Assembly: GCA_025937895.1 (NCBI GenBank)
Contig: JAICQL010000056.1
Coordinates: 1 to 38,857, forward strand
DNA from: Polyangiaceae bacterium
Lineage (GTDB): Bacteria > Myxococcota_A > Polyangia > Polyangiales > Polyangiaceae
Reading direction: 5' to 3'
Length of the DNA: 38,857 nucleotides
In this document: piece after piece, positions 10,594 to 18,415 of the stretch
Position numbering within the stretch: the first letter of the stretch is position 1
Layout of the letters: each line of letters opens with the position of its first letter
Made by a program: the position numbers and the translations under genes
The notes under the pieces: model-generated
What the model saw: the letters and a program-made list of their open reading frames with translations, nothing else
Told to the model about the DNA's origin: nothing
The model's database searches: none

Positions 10594-13074
10594 ATGCAGT
10601 ACCGTCTCGGTTTCTCCAGTTTCAACGTAGGGCTGGGTGCAGCGCTGGCAGGCTTGGTCGTCAGCCTCTCCAGCAGCACCGCCGCCGCACAAAACTTCCC
10701 GTTTCCGAGCGCGAAGCCGGTGATGGGCTTGACCACCAGCGTGCTCACCACGCATGAGCTGCGGGCTCAGTACAACGAGTGGAAGACCCGCTTCATCGAG
10801 CGCTGCAACCAGGGTGATGCGCGCATGCGCTACCCGGAGAGTGGCAATGACACGCGCTCCGAGGGCGTCGGCTACGGCATGGTGATCGCCGCGTACTTCG
10901 GCGATCAGGAGACGTTCGATGGGCTCTGGGGCTACTACCAGCGCGCCTCGCAGAACGGGCTGATGAACTGGCGGCGTGACGGCTGCAACGCCGGCGGTGG
11001 CGGCGGTGACACCGGCAGCGCAGCGGACGCGGACATCGACGCGGCGTTCGGCTTGATCGTGGCCAGCCGTCAGTGGGGTGGTACCTACGCGGCGGACGCC
11101 TCGACCCTGGTGGGGCGCATCCGCGGCGCGCTGTTCCAGCAAGGCTGCCAGGGCCTGCTGCTCGCGGGCTCCACGTTTGCGGCCTGCGGCTGTATCAATC
11201 CCTCGTACATCCCGACCGGCTACTATCCGGCGTTCGGCACCGCAGACGCGGGGCAGGGCGCGTTCTGGACGACGGCGCGCAACAACTCGTATACGTTCCT
11301 CGCGGCGGCTGCGAACGACGCGACCGGGCTCGTGCCGGCGTGGTCCAACTCCAACGTCAACGCCGCCCTCGCCTGTCCAGGGCAGCCGCAGGTGTCCGGT
11401 GGCGGCAACACCAATGAGTTCCAGGCGGACGCGGCGCGTACGCCCTGGCGCGTGGCGGTGGACTACCAGTGGAGCGCGGACCCGCGCGCGCGCACGTTCC
11501 TGCAGGACATCGGCGAGTTCGCCAGCTCGCAGCGCATCGTGCAGATCGTCACGCGCTATGCGCTGACCGGTCAGGCGCTGGAGGGCAATGGCGACGCGAC
11601 CGGCTTCCGCAGCACGTACACGGTGGGCGGCTTCGCCTCCGCGATGACAGCAGCCACGCAGGAGCAGCTGGATGCCTTCACGGGCGCCTGGCAGAGCATG
11701 TACCTCGCTGGCGACAGCATCGGGCCGAACAACACTGTCAGCCCGCGCGCGTTCAACTCCAGCCTGGCGCTGCTCTACGGCCTCACCGTGACCGGTCTGA
11801 TGTGGGATCCGGCTGGCGCGAACCCGACGCCGGTGACGGAGGTGCCGCTCAACGACCAGCCCGGCAATCAGCTGGAGAATGGCGACTTTGATCAGGGCTT
11901 CCTCGGCTGGTCCTTCGCCAACCTGGACGACCCGGGCACCCCCGGCGCACGCGCCGAGGGCTACGCCATGCACAAAGCGCAGGAGCTCGAGATTCGTATC
12001 GAGCGCGCCGCGGCCAACCCGGATGATGCGTTCGAGGTGCGCCTGTCCCAGCCGGTCTCGGTGCAGACCGGGCAGAACTACCTGATCAGCTTCCGGGCGC
12101 GCGCGGCCGCGCCGCGGCCGGTGTCGGTCTCGGTGGCGCTGCCGGATGCGCCGTACACCACCTTTGGCGCCCTCGGTAATCGTCGCGATGCCGAGGCCCC
12201 CGTGACCATCGGCACGGAGATGCAGACGTTCGAGTGGGTGTTCACCTCGGCGGGCACCGCTCAGAACGCCAGCTTCAACTTCGACATCGGCAACAGCGAC
12301 GCCGATCTGGTGATTGACGATGTCTTCTTTGGTCCGACGGATCGTCCCGAGTCGGTGCCGGGTGAAGGAGCAGGGGAGCCGACGACCCCGCCTCCCGGTG
12401 AAACTCCGCCGGGCGGCACTCCGGGCACCACCCCGCCCACCGGTGGTGGCAATGGCGCTCCGCTGGGCGGCGGCGGCGGCATGGTGATCCCCAACCAGGG
12501 TGACCTGGGCTCGAACCCGGGCGGCGCACCCACCCCCGGCGGCCAGCCCCCGGCTGGTGGCGCTGCTAATCCGATCTCGGGCGCTTTCCCGGATCCGCCG
12601 ACGGGCGTCGTGAACGGTGATGGCACCTGCACGACCGTCGCCGATTGTGCCGGCACCGCCAACGCCCAGTGCAGCACGAAGCTGTGGCTCTGCTACGACC
12701 CCAACACGGGGTACGTATGGGATGGTGGCCAGCGGCGCTGGACGGCGCCCCCGCAGCGCTTCGACGCAGATGGCGATCGCAACCTCGACGACGATTGCGG
12801 GCCGGGCAACGTGTTCTGGCCGATCGCGGGCCGTCCGAACGTGGACGGCGCTTGCTACCACCCGGGCAGCGGCTACGCCTTCAACGAGGCGACTGCCAGC
12901 TGGCAGTGCGTTGGAGCAGACTTCACGCCGAGCACCACGTGCGAGGATGAAGAGGGCGGCTGCGCCGTGGGCAACGTCGGCAGCACCCCCGGCACCGCCG
13001 GCTGGACGCTCGCCGGCTTGCTGGGAGCGATGTTGACCATCGGCGCGCGCCGGCGCTCTCGCGCTGCGCGCTGA
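10594..13074 (+). CDS. Secreted glycoside hydrolase family 8 enzyme with binding module and MYXO-CTERM-type anchor
   Basis: The 826-residue protein starts with a signal peptide (cleavage near residue 32, AAA-QN). The GH8 catalytic domain covers about 40-405. The general acid is E90 in SEGVGYGM, SAADADID (142-149) matches the conserved ATDAD region, and D279 in FQADAARTPWR fits the catalytic base. GH8 includes endo-glucanases, chitosanases, xylanases and lichenases; the substrate cannot be told here. Residues 425-580 look like a CenC-type jelly-roll carbohydrate-binding module (ENGDFDQGFLGWSF ... LVIDDVFFG). A Pro/Gly-rich linker follows (582-672), then a Cys-rich module with a calcium-loop-like DADGDRNLDDD (676-784). 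The C-terminus has GGC (C790), a hydrophobic helix (802-817) and an Arg-rich tail. This is the MYXO-CTERM pattern, so the enzyme is probably displayed on the cell surface. It is transcribed alone. Confidence 0.9.
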   Translation: MQYRLGFSSFNVGLGAALAGLVVSLSSSTAAAQNFPFPSAKPVMGLTTSVLTTHELRAQYNEWKTRFIERCNQGDARMRYPESGNDTRSEGVGYGMVIAAYFGDQETFDGLWGYYQRASQNGLMNWRRDGCNAGGGGGDTGSAADADIDAAFGLIVASRQWGGTYAADASTLVGRIRGALFQQGCQGLLLAGSTFAACGCINPSYIPTGYYPAFGTADAGQGAFWTTARNNSYTFLAAAANDATGLVPAWSNSNVNAALACPGQPQVSGGGNTNEFQADAARTPWRVAVDYQWSADPRARTFLQDIGEFASSQRIVQIVTRYALTGQALEGNGDATGFRSTYTVGGFASAMTAATQEQLDAFTGAWQSMYLAGDSIGPNNTVSPRAFNSSLALLYGLTVTGLMWDPAGANPTPVTEVPLNDQPGNQLENGDFDQGFLGWSFANLDDPGTPGARAEGYAMHKAQELEIRIERAAANPDDAFEVRLSQPVSVQTGQNYLISFRARAAAPRPVSVSVALPDAPYTTFGALGNRRDAEAPVTIGTEMQTFEWVFTSAGTAQNASFNFDIGNSDADLVIDDVFFGPTDRPESVPGEGAGEPTTPPPGETPPGGTPGTTPPTGGGNGAPLGGGGGMVIPNQGDLGSNPGGAPTPGGQPPAGGAANPISGAFPDPPTGVVNGDGTCTTVADCAGTANAQCSTKLWLCYDPNTGYVWDGGQRRWTAPPQRFDADGDRNLDDDCGPGNVFWPIAGRPNVDGACYHPGSGYAFNEATASWQCVGADFTPSTTCEDEEGGCAVGNVGSTPGTAGWTLAGLLGAMLTIGARRRSRAAR

Positions 13075-13086
13075 GCGACACGGGTC

Positions 13087-13113
13087 ACCCGGGCGCTTTG
13101 GCGGCGCCCGGGT
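13087..13113 (+). terminator. Hairpin downstream of the GH8 gene
   Basis: CCCGGGCGC (13088-13096) pairs perfectly with GCGCCCGGG (13104-13112), with one further A-T pair outside and a 7-base loop. It begins 12 bp after the stop codon. No T tract follows. Confidence 0.65.
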
Positions 13114-13171
13114 TAGCGCCGAGCCCGGGCTGGCTCAGCAGTTAGCTCGGCAGTTAGTTCAACAATGGCGG

Positions 13172-13194
13172 CGGGCGCCTCTCAGAGGCGCCCG
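13172..13194. terminator. Second strong hairpin between convergent GH8 and Nudix genes
   Basis: A 10-bp stem, CGGGCGCCTC with GAGGCGCCCG, closes on the 3-base loop TCA and is followed on the plus strand by TCTTGCATTTG. It lies 50 bp beyond the Nudix stop on the minus strand and 98 bp beyond the GH8 stop. A bidirectional terminator is likely. Confidence 0.65.
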
Positions 13195-13243
13195 TCTTGC
13201 ATTTGCCGCACACGCGGCGCGCCAGGCGCTGTGAGCGCGCGGC

Positions 13244-13639
13244 TCAGGACAGGCCGAGCAGCTTTGCCACCGAGAGCTCGTCGGCGGGAGTGAACGGATA
13301 GTGTTCGAACTCGTCGCTCTGCACCCAGGCAAAGTCGAAGACGTTGAGCTTGCTCGGGCGCCCCGAGGACAGCTTGCACTCGTACAGGTGCAGCTCGATG
13401 GTGTAGCGCTCGTAGGGGTGGCGGACAAAGCTCACCAACTGCCCCACCTCTACGCTCACGCCCAGGCGGTGCAACACCTCGCGCGCCAGCGCCTGCTCAT
13501 CCGTCTCACCATCCTCCACCCGCCCCCCGGGAAACTCCCACAGACCTGGCAAGACGGCGGTCGGACGGCGCTGCGTGATCAAGTAGCGCCCGCGATCTTC
13601 GATCATGGCGGCGACCACGCGGATGATGGGAGGGGTCAT
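13244..13639 (-). CDS. MutT-like Nudix-fold protein with degenerate Nudix box
   Basis: The protein has the size and opening of MutT-type 8-oxo-dGTP hydrolases (131 residues from ATG 13639; RVVAAMIEDRGRYLITQRRP, then LPGLWEFPGG). The Nudix box reads GGRVEDGETDEQALAREVLHRLGV in pieces: the G-x5-E and R-E parts are present, but the consensus EE of REUxEE is replaced by H-R. Those glutamates bind the catalytic magnesium, so ordinary pyrophosphohydrolase activity is doubtful. The DNA in this stretch reads cleanly as GAG-GTG-TTG-CAC-CGC-CTG. An upstream ATG at 13681 would add 14 residues without family resemblance. It lies 60 bp downstream of the FHA gene. Confidence 0.85.
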   Translation of the reverse strand: MTPPIIRVVAAMIEDRGRYLITQRRPTAVLPGLWEFPGGRVEDGETDEQALAREVLHRLGVSVEVGQLVSFVRHPYERYTIELHLYECKLSSGRPSKLNVFDFAWVQSDEFEHYPFTPADELSVAKLLGLS

Positions 13640-13699
13640 GCGGAGCGGGGATGATAGCAGAGGGCTCGACGGTACTGCCAAACGCCGGCGTGGCCTACG

Positions 13700-14764
13700 T
13701 CAGGCGTCGATGCGGAACAATTGCTGACCCATCAGCAGGATGTCACCCGGAGAGACGGGGTGCTCGTCCTTCAGGCGCACGAAGCTGCCGTTGGAGCTGC
13801 CGAGATCGGTCAAGGTGATCGAGTTGTCGGTGCCCACGCCAAGCCGGCAGTGGAGCCCGGAGACGTAGCCGTCCTCCGGAAACAAGACGTCACCACGCTC
13901 TCGGCCCAGGTGCAGCCCCGTCTTCGGCACGGGAAAGGCGTTGCCCGTGGTGTCACGGCCGATCACCAGCCCCAGGCGTGCGACATAGCCGTCTGCCGGG
14001 CTGCCCAGGCGCTGCACGCCATCGGGGGTGGGCTGCGGGAGCTCCAGCCGCTCGAGCCTCAGGATCTCCTGACCGATGCGGAAGATATCTCCAAAGCGCA
14101 GGGGCCAGGGTGAGTTGGGCCGGATCTTGAGGTAGACGCCATTGAGCGAGCGCGCGTCACTCACATACAGGCGGTCGCCCCGGCGCGCGAACACGGCGTG
14201 CCGTGGCGAGAGGTAGCTATCACCCGCGAAGATGGAGCCCGTGTCACGCCCGATCGTCTCGCTGGCAGACTGCCCGAGGACGTAGGAGCCCGCTTCACTG
14301 CCATCAGCGCGCAAGGCCGTCAGCCGCACGTTGCCGCCCACGCTCGCGCCCGCGCTTACCGCAGGCTTTACCGGCACCGATGACAGGTTGAGCTTGTAGC
14401 CACAGGACGCGCAGAAGCGATTGCCTGCGGGGTTGTTGTGATCGCACTGCGGGCAGCTGATGTATGCCGCAGCACCGTTGGGACTTGGATTGGACAAATG
14501 CGAAGGCTCCGGGGCTGCGCGAGGACGCTGCACTGGAATACCGGGAGAGGCGTGGGTGGCTTCCGTACCACCAGCGCCCATGGGGGCCATTGCAGTCTCT
14601 GGGGGAACGTCAGTTCCGCGCTCCACGTAACCCTGCGTGGCGTCTACCGGGGCGCCTCTTCCGTAGGGCTTCTGGGCCACCTCGCGCGCCAGCTCAGCTC
14701 CACATCCAAGGCAGAACTTGTAATGGTCCTGATTTTCCTTGCCACACTTCTGGCACGTGATCAC
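13700..14764 (-). CDS. Twin zinc-ribbon, twin FHA-domain signalling protein
   Basis: This 354-residue protein has two zinc ribbons with CxxC pairs (C4/C7/C18/C21 and C104/C107/C118/C121), separated by a Pro/Ala-rich linker. Two FHA domains follow. FHA1 (about 160-240) shows R173, S186-H189 (SPRH) and N208-G209. FHA2 (about 278-354) shows R288, S302-H305 (SGLH) and N325-G326. FHA domains bind phosphothreonine, so this is probably an adaptor for the abundant Ser/Thr kinases of myxobacteria; partners are unknown. I chose GTG 14764, which has AGGAGG 8 bases upstream, instead of the longer frame from 14806. There is no transmembrane segment. It follows ruvA by about 148 bp. Confidence 0.9.
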   Translation of the reverse strand: MITCQKCGKENQDHYKFCLGCGAELAREVAQKPYGRGAPVDATQGYVERGTDVPPETAMAPMGAGGTEATHASPGIPVQRPRAAPEPSHLSNPSPNGAAAYISCPQCDHNNPAGNRFCASCGYKLNLSSVPVKPAVSAGASVGGNVRLTALRADGSEAGSYVLGQSASETIGRDTGSIFAGDSYLSPRHAVFARRGDRLYVSDARSLNGVYLKIRPNSPWPLRFGDIFRIGQEILRLERLELPQPTPDGVQRLGSPADGYVARLGLVIGRDTTGNAFPVPKTGLHLGRERGDVLFPEDGYVSGLHCRLGVGTDNSITLTDLGSSNGSFVRLKDEHPVSPGDILLMGQQLFRIDA

Positions 14765-14912
14765 TTTGGTGGCCTCCTGGGGCGCGGGGTGACCCCGCAC
14801 GAGCATGGGGCGCCGCGAGACCTTTATCGGTGCTTATACGGCGCCGCATGAGCCCTGCCCAAGGGGCGATTTGTCCACGGCTTTGCTCGACGGTCAAGTA
14901 ATCGCTCCGCGG

Positions 14913-15512
14913 TCACCGCAGTTTTGCCAGCGCCGCCTTGAGCAGCTCTGAGAGCGGTTCCTTGCCCACGCGATCGCCGAGGGCGAGCACTGCGCGTTCG
15001 GCCTCCGGCTGGCGAAAGCCCATGTTTGTCAAGGCACCCAGCAGGCGTCCTGCGTCATCGCCCAGCCGTTCGGGGTGGGCGGGAGCGCGCAGCTCTGCCA
15101 CGCGCGGTAGCTTCTCCTTCAGCTCCAGGATCAAGCGCTCCGCAGTCTTCTTGCCGACGCCGCTGATGGAGGTAAGGCGACCCAAGTTTCGGTCCGCTAC
15201 GGCGCTCGCCAAGTCAGGCGGTGGAAGCGCGCTCAGGATGCCCAGCGCAGTCTTGGGGCCAACGTTTGGAGTCTCGATCAGCAAGCGGAAAACGCTGCGC
15301 TCCAGCTCTGTCGCAAAGCCGAAGAGATCGAGAGTGTCCTCGCGCACATGTGTGTGTACGTACAAGGTGACGCGCGAAGGATCGGCCGCCCCGTGGCTGG
15401 AGCGTGTGGAGGTGCCACGCGGCACGTGGACCTCATACCCCACGCCACCGACGTCGACCGTCCATGTGGTGTCTTCCTGCGCGACGACCGTACCAACCAG
15501 TCGACCAATCAA
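14913..15512 (-). CDS. ruvA: Holliday junction branch migration protein RuvA
   Basis: RuvA binds four-way junctions as a tetramer and directs the RuvB motor. The 199-residue protein shows the OB-fold domain I (1-64) and two helix-hairpin-helix motifs at 83-90 (NVGPKTAL) and 118-127 (GVGKKTAERL). A linker and domain III (about 150-199), which contacts RuvB, follow. The start is TTG at 15512, with GGAG about 4 bases upstream. RuvB and RuvC are not adjacent, unlike many genomes. Confidence 0.96.
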   Translation of the reverse strand: MIGRLVGTVVAQEDTTWTVDVGGVGYEVHVPRGTSTRSSHGAADPSRVTLYVHTHVREDTLDLFGFATELERSVFRLLIETPNVGPKTALGILSALPPPDLASAVADRNLGRLTSISGVGKKTAERLILELKEKLPRVAELRAPAHPERLGDDAGRLLGALTNMGFRQPEAERAVLALGDRVGKEPLSELLKAALAKLR

Positions 15513-15601
15513 GCGGCTCCGATCTACTTGGAATCACGACTCCAGAGCAAGCGCAATTCCGCCTCTGGTGCGAGCCGTGGCCTCGTGATAGCGCGGGTCG
15601 A

Positions 15602-16069
15602 GTGAGAGTTGCGAGGCTGTTCTGGGTGCTGGCCTTGGTCGGCTGTGGTGGGTCTTCGAGTGAGACACCGCCGCCGCTGGAGCCCGATCCACGTCGTCTG
15701 TCCGTGTCCGGCGACCAGGCAGCGGAGCAGGAGGAGAGGTCCACGCCAGCCGGCACTCCCTCACCTGCGAGCGAGCTGGCGCCCGCGCAGGCTCCCGCTG
15801 CGAGCCCTGCCGAACAGGCCGCAGAGGACGATGAGCTCGGCATCGAGGCTCCGCTGGCGCCGCCTCCTGCAGGTTTTGTTGCTCCCGCCGCCTCCGAAGC
15901 AGCGCCGGCGCCCTCCGCTCCGGTCACCCCTCCGCCGGCAGAGCCCGCTCCGGGCGCCGCCACGCGAAACGGCGGCAAGGGGCAGGTGACCTGGGGGGCC
16001 CCGGCCAATCCTCCGCCAGTGCGACCTGGCAAGCCGAAGAAACAGCCCGCTCCGGCGCCGGCTCGCTGA
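15602..16069 (+). CDS. Small Pro/Ala-rich lipoprotein, function unknown
   Basis: From GTG 15602 the 155-residue product begins with two arginines and a hydrophobic stretch ending in the lipobox LVGC (cysteine about residue 15), so it should be a lipid-anchored envelope protein. The rest is low-complexity Pro/Ala/Glu with no recognisable domain, ending in a basic KPKKQ-type tail. The ribosome binding site is weak and the frame is open upstream, but the lipobox fixes the likely start. It is divergent from ruvA and ends 9 bp from the convergent TPR gene. Confidence 0.65.
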   Translation: MRVARLFWVLALVGCGGSSSETPPPLEPDPRRLSVSGDQAAEQEERSTPAGTPSPASELAPAQAPAASPAEQAAEDDELGIEAPLAPPPAGFVAPAASEAAPAPSAPVTPPPAEPAPGAATRNGGKGQVTWGAPANPPPVRPGKPKKQPAPAPAR

Positions 16070-16078
16070 GGCGTGTGG

Positions 16079-16918
16079 TCAGAAGCCGCCGCTCAGCGAG
16101 ACGCCGAGCTGGCGAGAGCCCAGGGTTGAGCCCAGTCGCACGGGCGCCGAGCCGCTGGCCGTCGAGGACGAGGGCGAGCCCGAGGTCAACTCCCAGACGA
16201 GGCCGCCGGTGAGTGTCACCAGGCCGATGCCGGCAATCCAGCCTGCGGCCTGGGCCCGGGAGCGGGCTCGTTCGCCCTCCAGCACGTTCTCGAACCGAGA
16301 GCACTCGTCACGGCCGCCGCAGGCGTCCGAGACCTGGCCCGCGGCGTACCGCGCCTCGATGTAGAAGATGCCGCCGAGCAGGGCCGCGGCGCCGCCGCCC
16401 GCCGCTACCAGCCAGGGCCACGGGCTGCCACCACCGGCGGCAGGAGCGTCCACCCGCGCTGCAGGGGGCGCTGGAGGACAGGGAGCGAGCGCTTCACGCC
16501 GTGGTCTGACCGGTGCTAGCGCCACCCGCTCCAGCCGCGCGATGCGCTTGCGATTGGCTTCGAGATAGGGCGAGTCCGGAGCGCGCTCGTTGAACTGCTT
16601 CAGCGTGGCGCCTGCCATGTCCGGTCGACCGAGCAGCTCCTGCGCAGTGGCCAGATTGAGCAACAGGGCGTGGGCGCTGCAGTCCCGCTCGTAGGCCCAC
16701 TGCCAGAGCTCGGCGGCCCGTTGATAGTCGCCCTCGCTGAAGGCCGTCTGGCCATCGCGAAAGGCCTGCTTGGCGGCCTCCACATCCTCGGAGCTGGGCG
16801 TACCGCAAGAGGCGGCGGCTGCCGGCGCAGGCGCGGCAGGCGCGGGCTGCTGGGCAGCGCCGGTTTGCGACCAGCACGACAGGGCGAGGAGCAAAGCGGT
16901 CGCCCGGGCCTTGACCAT
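16079..16918 (-). CDS. TPR-containing exported membrane protein
   Basis: The 279-residue product (ATG 16918) has an N-terminal signal sequence (about 1-22), then a Pro/Ala linker. A helical TPR-like region of roughly three repeats spans about 45-125, for example FSEGDYQRAAELWQWAYERD. After a Pro-rich linker come hydrophobic segments at 167-188 and 225-243, with two cysteines between them (200 and 206). The layout is common among myxobacterial envelope proteins whose function is unknown. It is divergent from the response-regulator gene, with 90 bp between them. The open frame reaches 16987, but the signal peptide indicates the inner start. Confidence 0.75.
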   Translation of the reverse strand: MVKARATALLLALSCWSQTGAAQQPAPAAPAPAAAASCGTPSSEDVEAAKQAFRDGQTAFSEGDYQRAAELWQWAYERDCSAHALLLNLATAQELLGRPDMAGATLKQFNERAPDSPYLEANRKRIARLERVALAPVRPRREALAPCPPAPPAARVDAPAAGGGSPWPWLVAAGGGAAALLGGIFYIEARYAAGQVSDACGGRDECSRFENVLEGERARSRAQAAGWIAGIGLVTLTGGLVWELTSGSPSSSTASGSAPVRLGSTLGSRQLGVSLSGGF

Positions 16919-17008
16919 GTCCGTTACAAACGGCGGATCTCGACTACAGAGAACCTCACCCCCGTGTGTGCTTACACTGCGGGGCACTTTGCCCGGACGA
17001 GCTCACGC

Positions 17009-18415
17009 ATGATCTCCGACACACGTCCTCAGGTTCTGGTGGTGGACGATGAGCCCAACTTGCGGCGCGTGCTCGGCGCGCAGCTGGGTCGCGACGGCTA
17101 CGACGTGCACACGGTGGCGGACGGTGAAGCTGCGCTACGGCTGCTGCAGGAGCAATACGTTGACGTGGTGATCACGGATTTGCGCATGCCGCGCATGGAC
17201 GGGCTGGAGCTGCTGCGCCGGGCGCTGGCACACGAACCGGAGCTACCCGTGGTGATCATCACCGCGCACGGCACCGTGGACAACGCGGTGGCTGCGCTGA
17301 AGTCGGGCGCGTTCGACTACATCACCAAGCCGTTCGATCAGAACGAGGTGCGCAATGTGGTGCGCAAGGCGCTGCGCACTCGCGCGCTGGCCTCCGCCGA
17401 GGCGCGTGAGGAGCGGCCGCCACCGCCCGGTGCGAGCTTCGGCATAATCGGAGATAGCCGTCCCATCCAGGAGCTGCGCTCGATCATCCACCGGGTCAGC
17501 AGCTCGCACTCCAGCGTGCTGATCAGCGGCGAGGTGGGCACCGGCAAGCAGCTGGTGGCGCGCGCCCTGCACGACGGCTCCACGCGCCGAGAGGCGCCGT
17601 TCATTGCGCTGAACTGTGCGGCGGTGGCGCCGGATCTGCTCGACGCGGAGCTGTTTGGACAGGCCGCGGGGGGCCTGGGCGCACCTGGCCCCAGGCCGGG
17701 GCGGTTCGAGCTGGCCGCAGGCGGCACGCTGTTCCTGGACGAGATCGACAGCGTGCCCCTGCACCTGCAGCCAGCCCTGCTGCGAGCGCTGCAGGACGGT
17801 GAAGCGGCGCGGGTCGGCGAGAACGCCACTTACCCGGTGAACGTGCGGCTGATCACCGCGACCAGCGTGGACCTGGCGCAGCGCGCTCGCGAGGGTGCCA
17901 TCCGGCAGGAGCTCTACTACCGGCTGAGCGTGATCCCCATTCATCTGCCGGCGCCGCGCGAGCGGGTGCCTGACATTCCCGAGCTGGCGCGGCATTTCTT
18001 GCGCAAGTTTCGCGTCCACCTCAACCACGAGGTGAGCGCCATCGATCCCGACGCCGAGCGCTTGCTGTGCCGGTATCCCTGGCCCGGCAACGTGCGCGAG
18101 CTGGAGAACGTGATCGAGCGCGCGCTCCTGTTCTGCGACGGCCACAGCATCTCCGTGGCGGAGCTGCCGGAGGCCATCCGGCACGGTGACGCGGAATTGG
18201 GCGAGCCATCGCCGCTCAATGCGGCCGACGGCCTCAAGGAGCAGGTCAAGGCCGCCACGTTGCGGCTGGAGCGCGAGCTGATCGACCGCGCGCTGCGCGA
18301 GACGCACGGCAATGTCACGCACGCGGCGCGGCTGCTCAAGATCTCGCGCAAGGGTCTGCAGCTGAAGATGAAGGAGCTAGGCCTCAGAGAGCGAGATGAA
18401 CGCGAAGGGAGCTGA
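17009..18415 (+). CDS. NtrC-like response regulator lacking the GAFTGA sigma-54 contact motif
   Basis: The 468-residue protein has a receiver domain (1-120) with acidic D13-D14, phosphoacceptor D57 (VITDLRMPRMDG), T85 and K107. An AAA+ domain (about 145-380) carries Walker A GEVGTGK (174-180), Walker B LFLDEI (241-246) and YPWPGNVREL (357-366). A Fis-type helix-turn-helix lies at about 433-455 (GNVTHAARLLKISRKGLQ). Where GAFTGA should stand after ELFG, the sequence reads GGLGAP (221-226), and the loop is shortened and Pro/Gly-rich. A regulator like this may not open sigma-54 promoters. The start is ATG 17009. The gene overlaps the next by 20 bp; no histidine kinase gene is adjacent. Confidence 0.92.
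   Translation: MISDTRPQVLVVDDEPNLRRVLGAQLGRDGYDVHTVADGEAALRLLQEQYVDVVITDLRMPRMDGLELLRRALAHEPELPVVIITAHGTVDNAVAALKSGAFDYITKPFDQNEVRNVVRKALRTRALASAEAREERPPPPGASFGIIGDSRPIQELRSIIHRVSSSHSSVLISGEVGTGKQLVARALHDGSTRREAPFIALNCAAVAPDLLDAELFGQAAGGLGAPGPRPGRFELAAGGTLFLDEIDSVPLHLQPALLRALQDGEAARVGENATYPVNVRLITATSVDLAQRAREGAIRQELYYRLSVIPIHLPAPRERVPDIPELARHFLRKFRVHLNHEVSAIDPDAERLLCRYPWPGNVRELENVIERALLFCDGHSISVAELPEAIRHGDAELGEPSPLNAADGLKEQVKAATLRLERELIDRALRETHGNVTHAARLLKISRKGLQLKMKELGLRERDEREGS

Noticed and set aside
10564..12861. Long open frame antisense to the GH8 gene (765 codons)
   Set aside because: It is Arg/Ala/Val-rich without any motif and lies wholly opposite a well-supported gene. Long antisense frames are expected in high-GC DNA.
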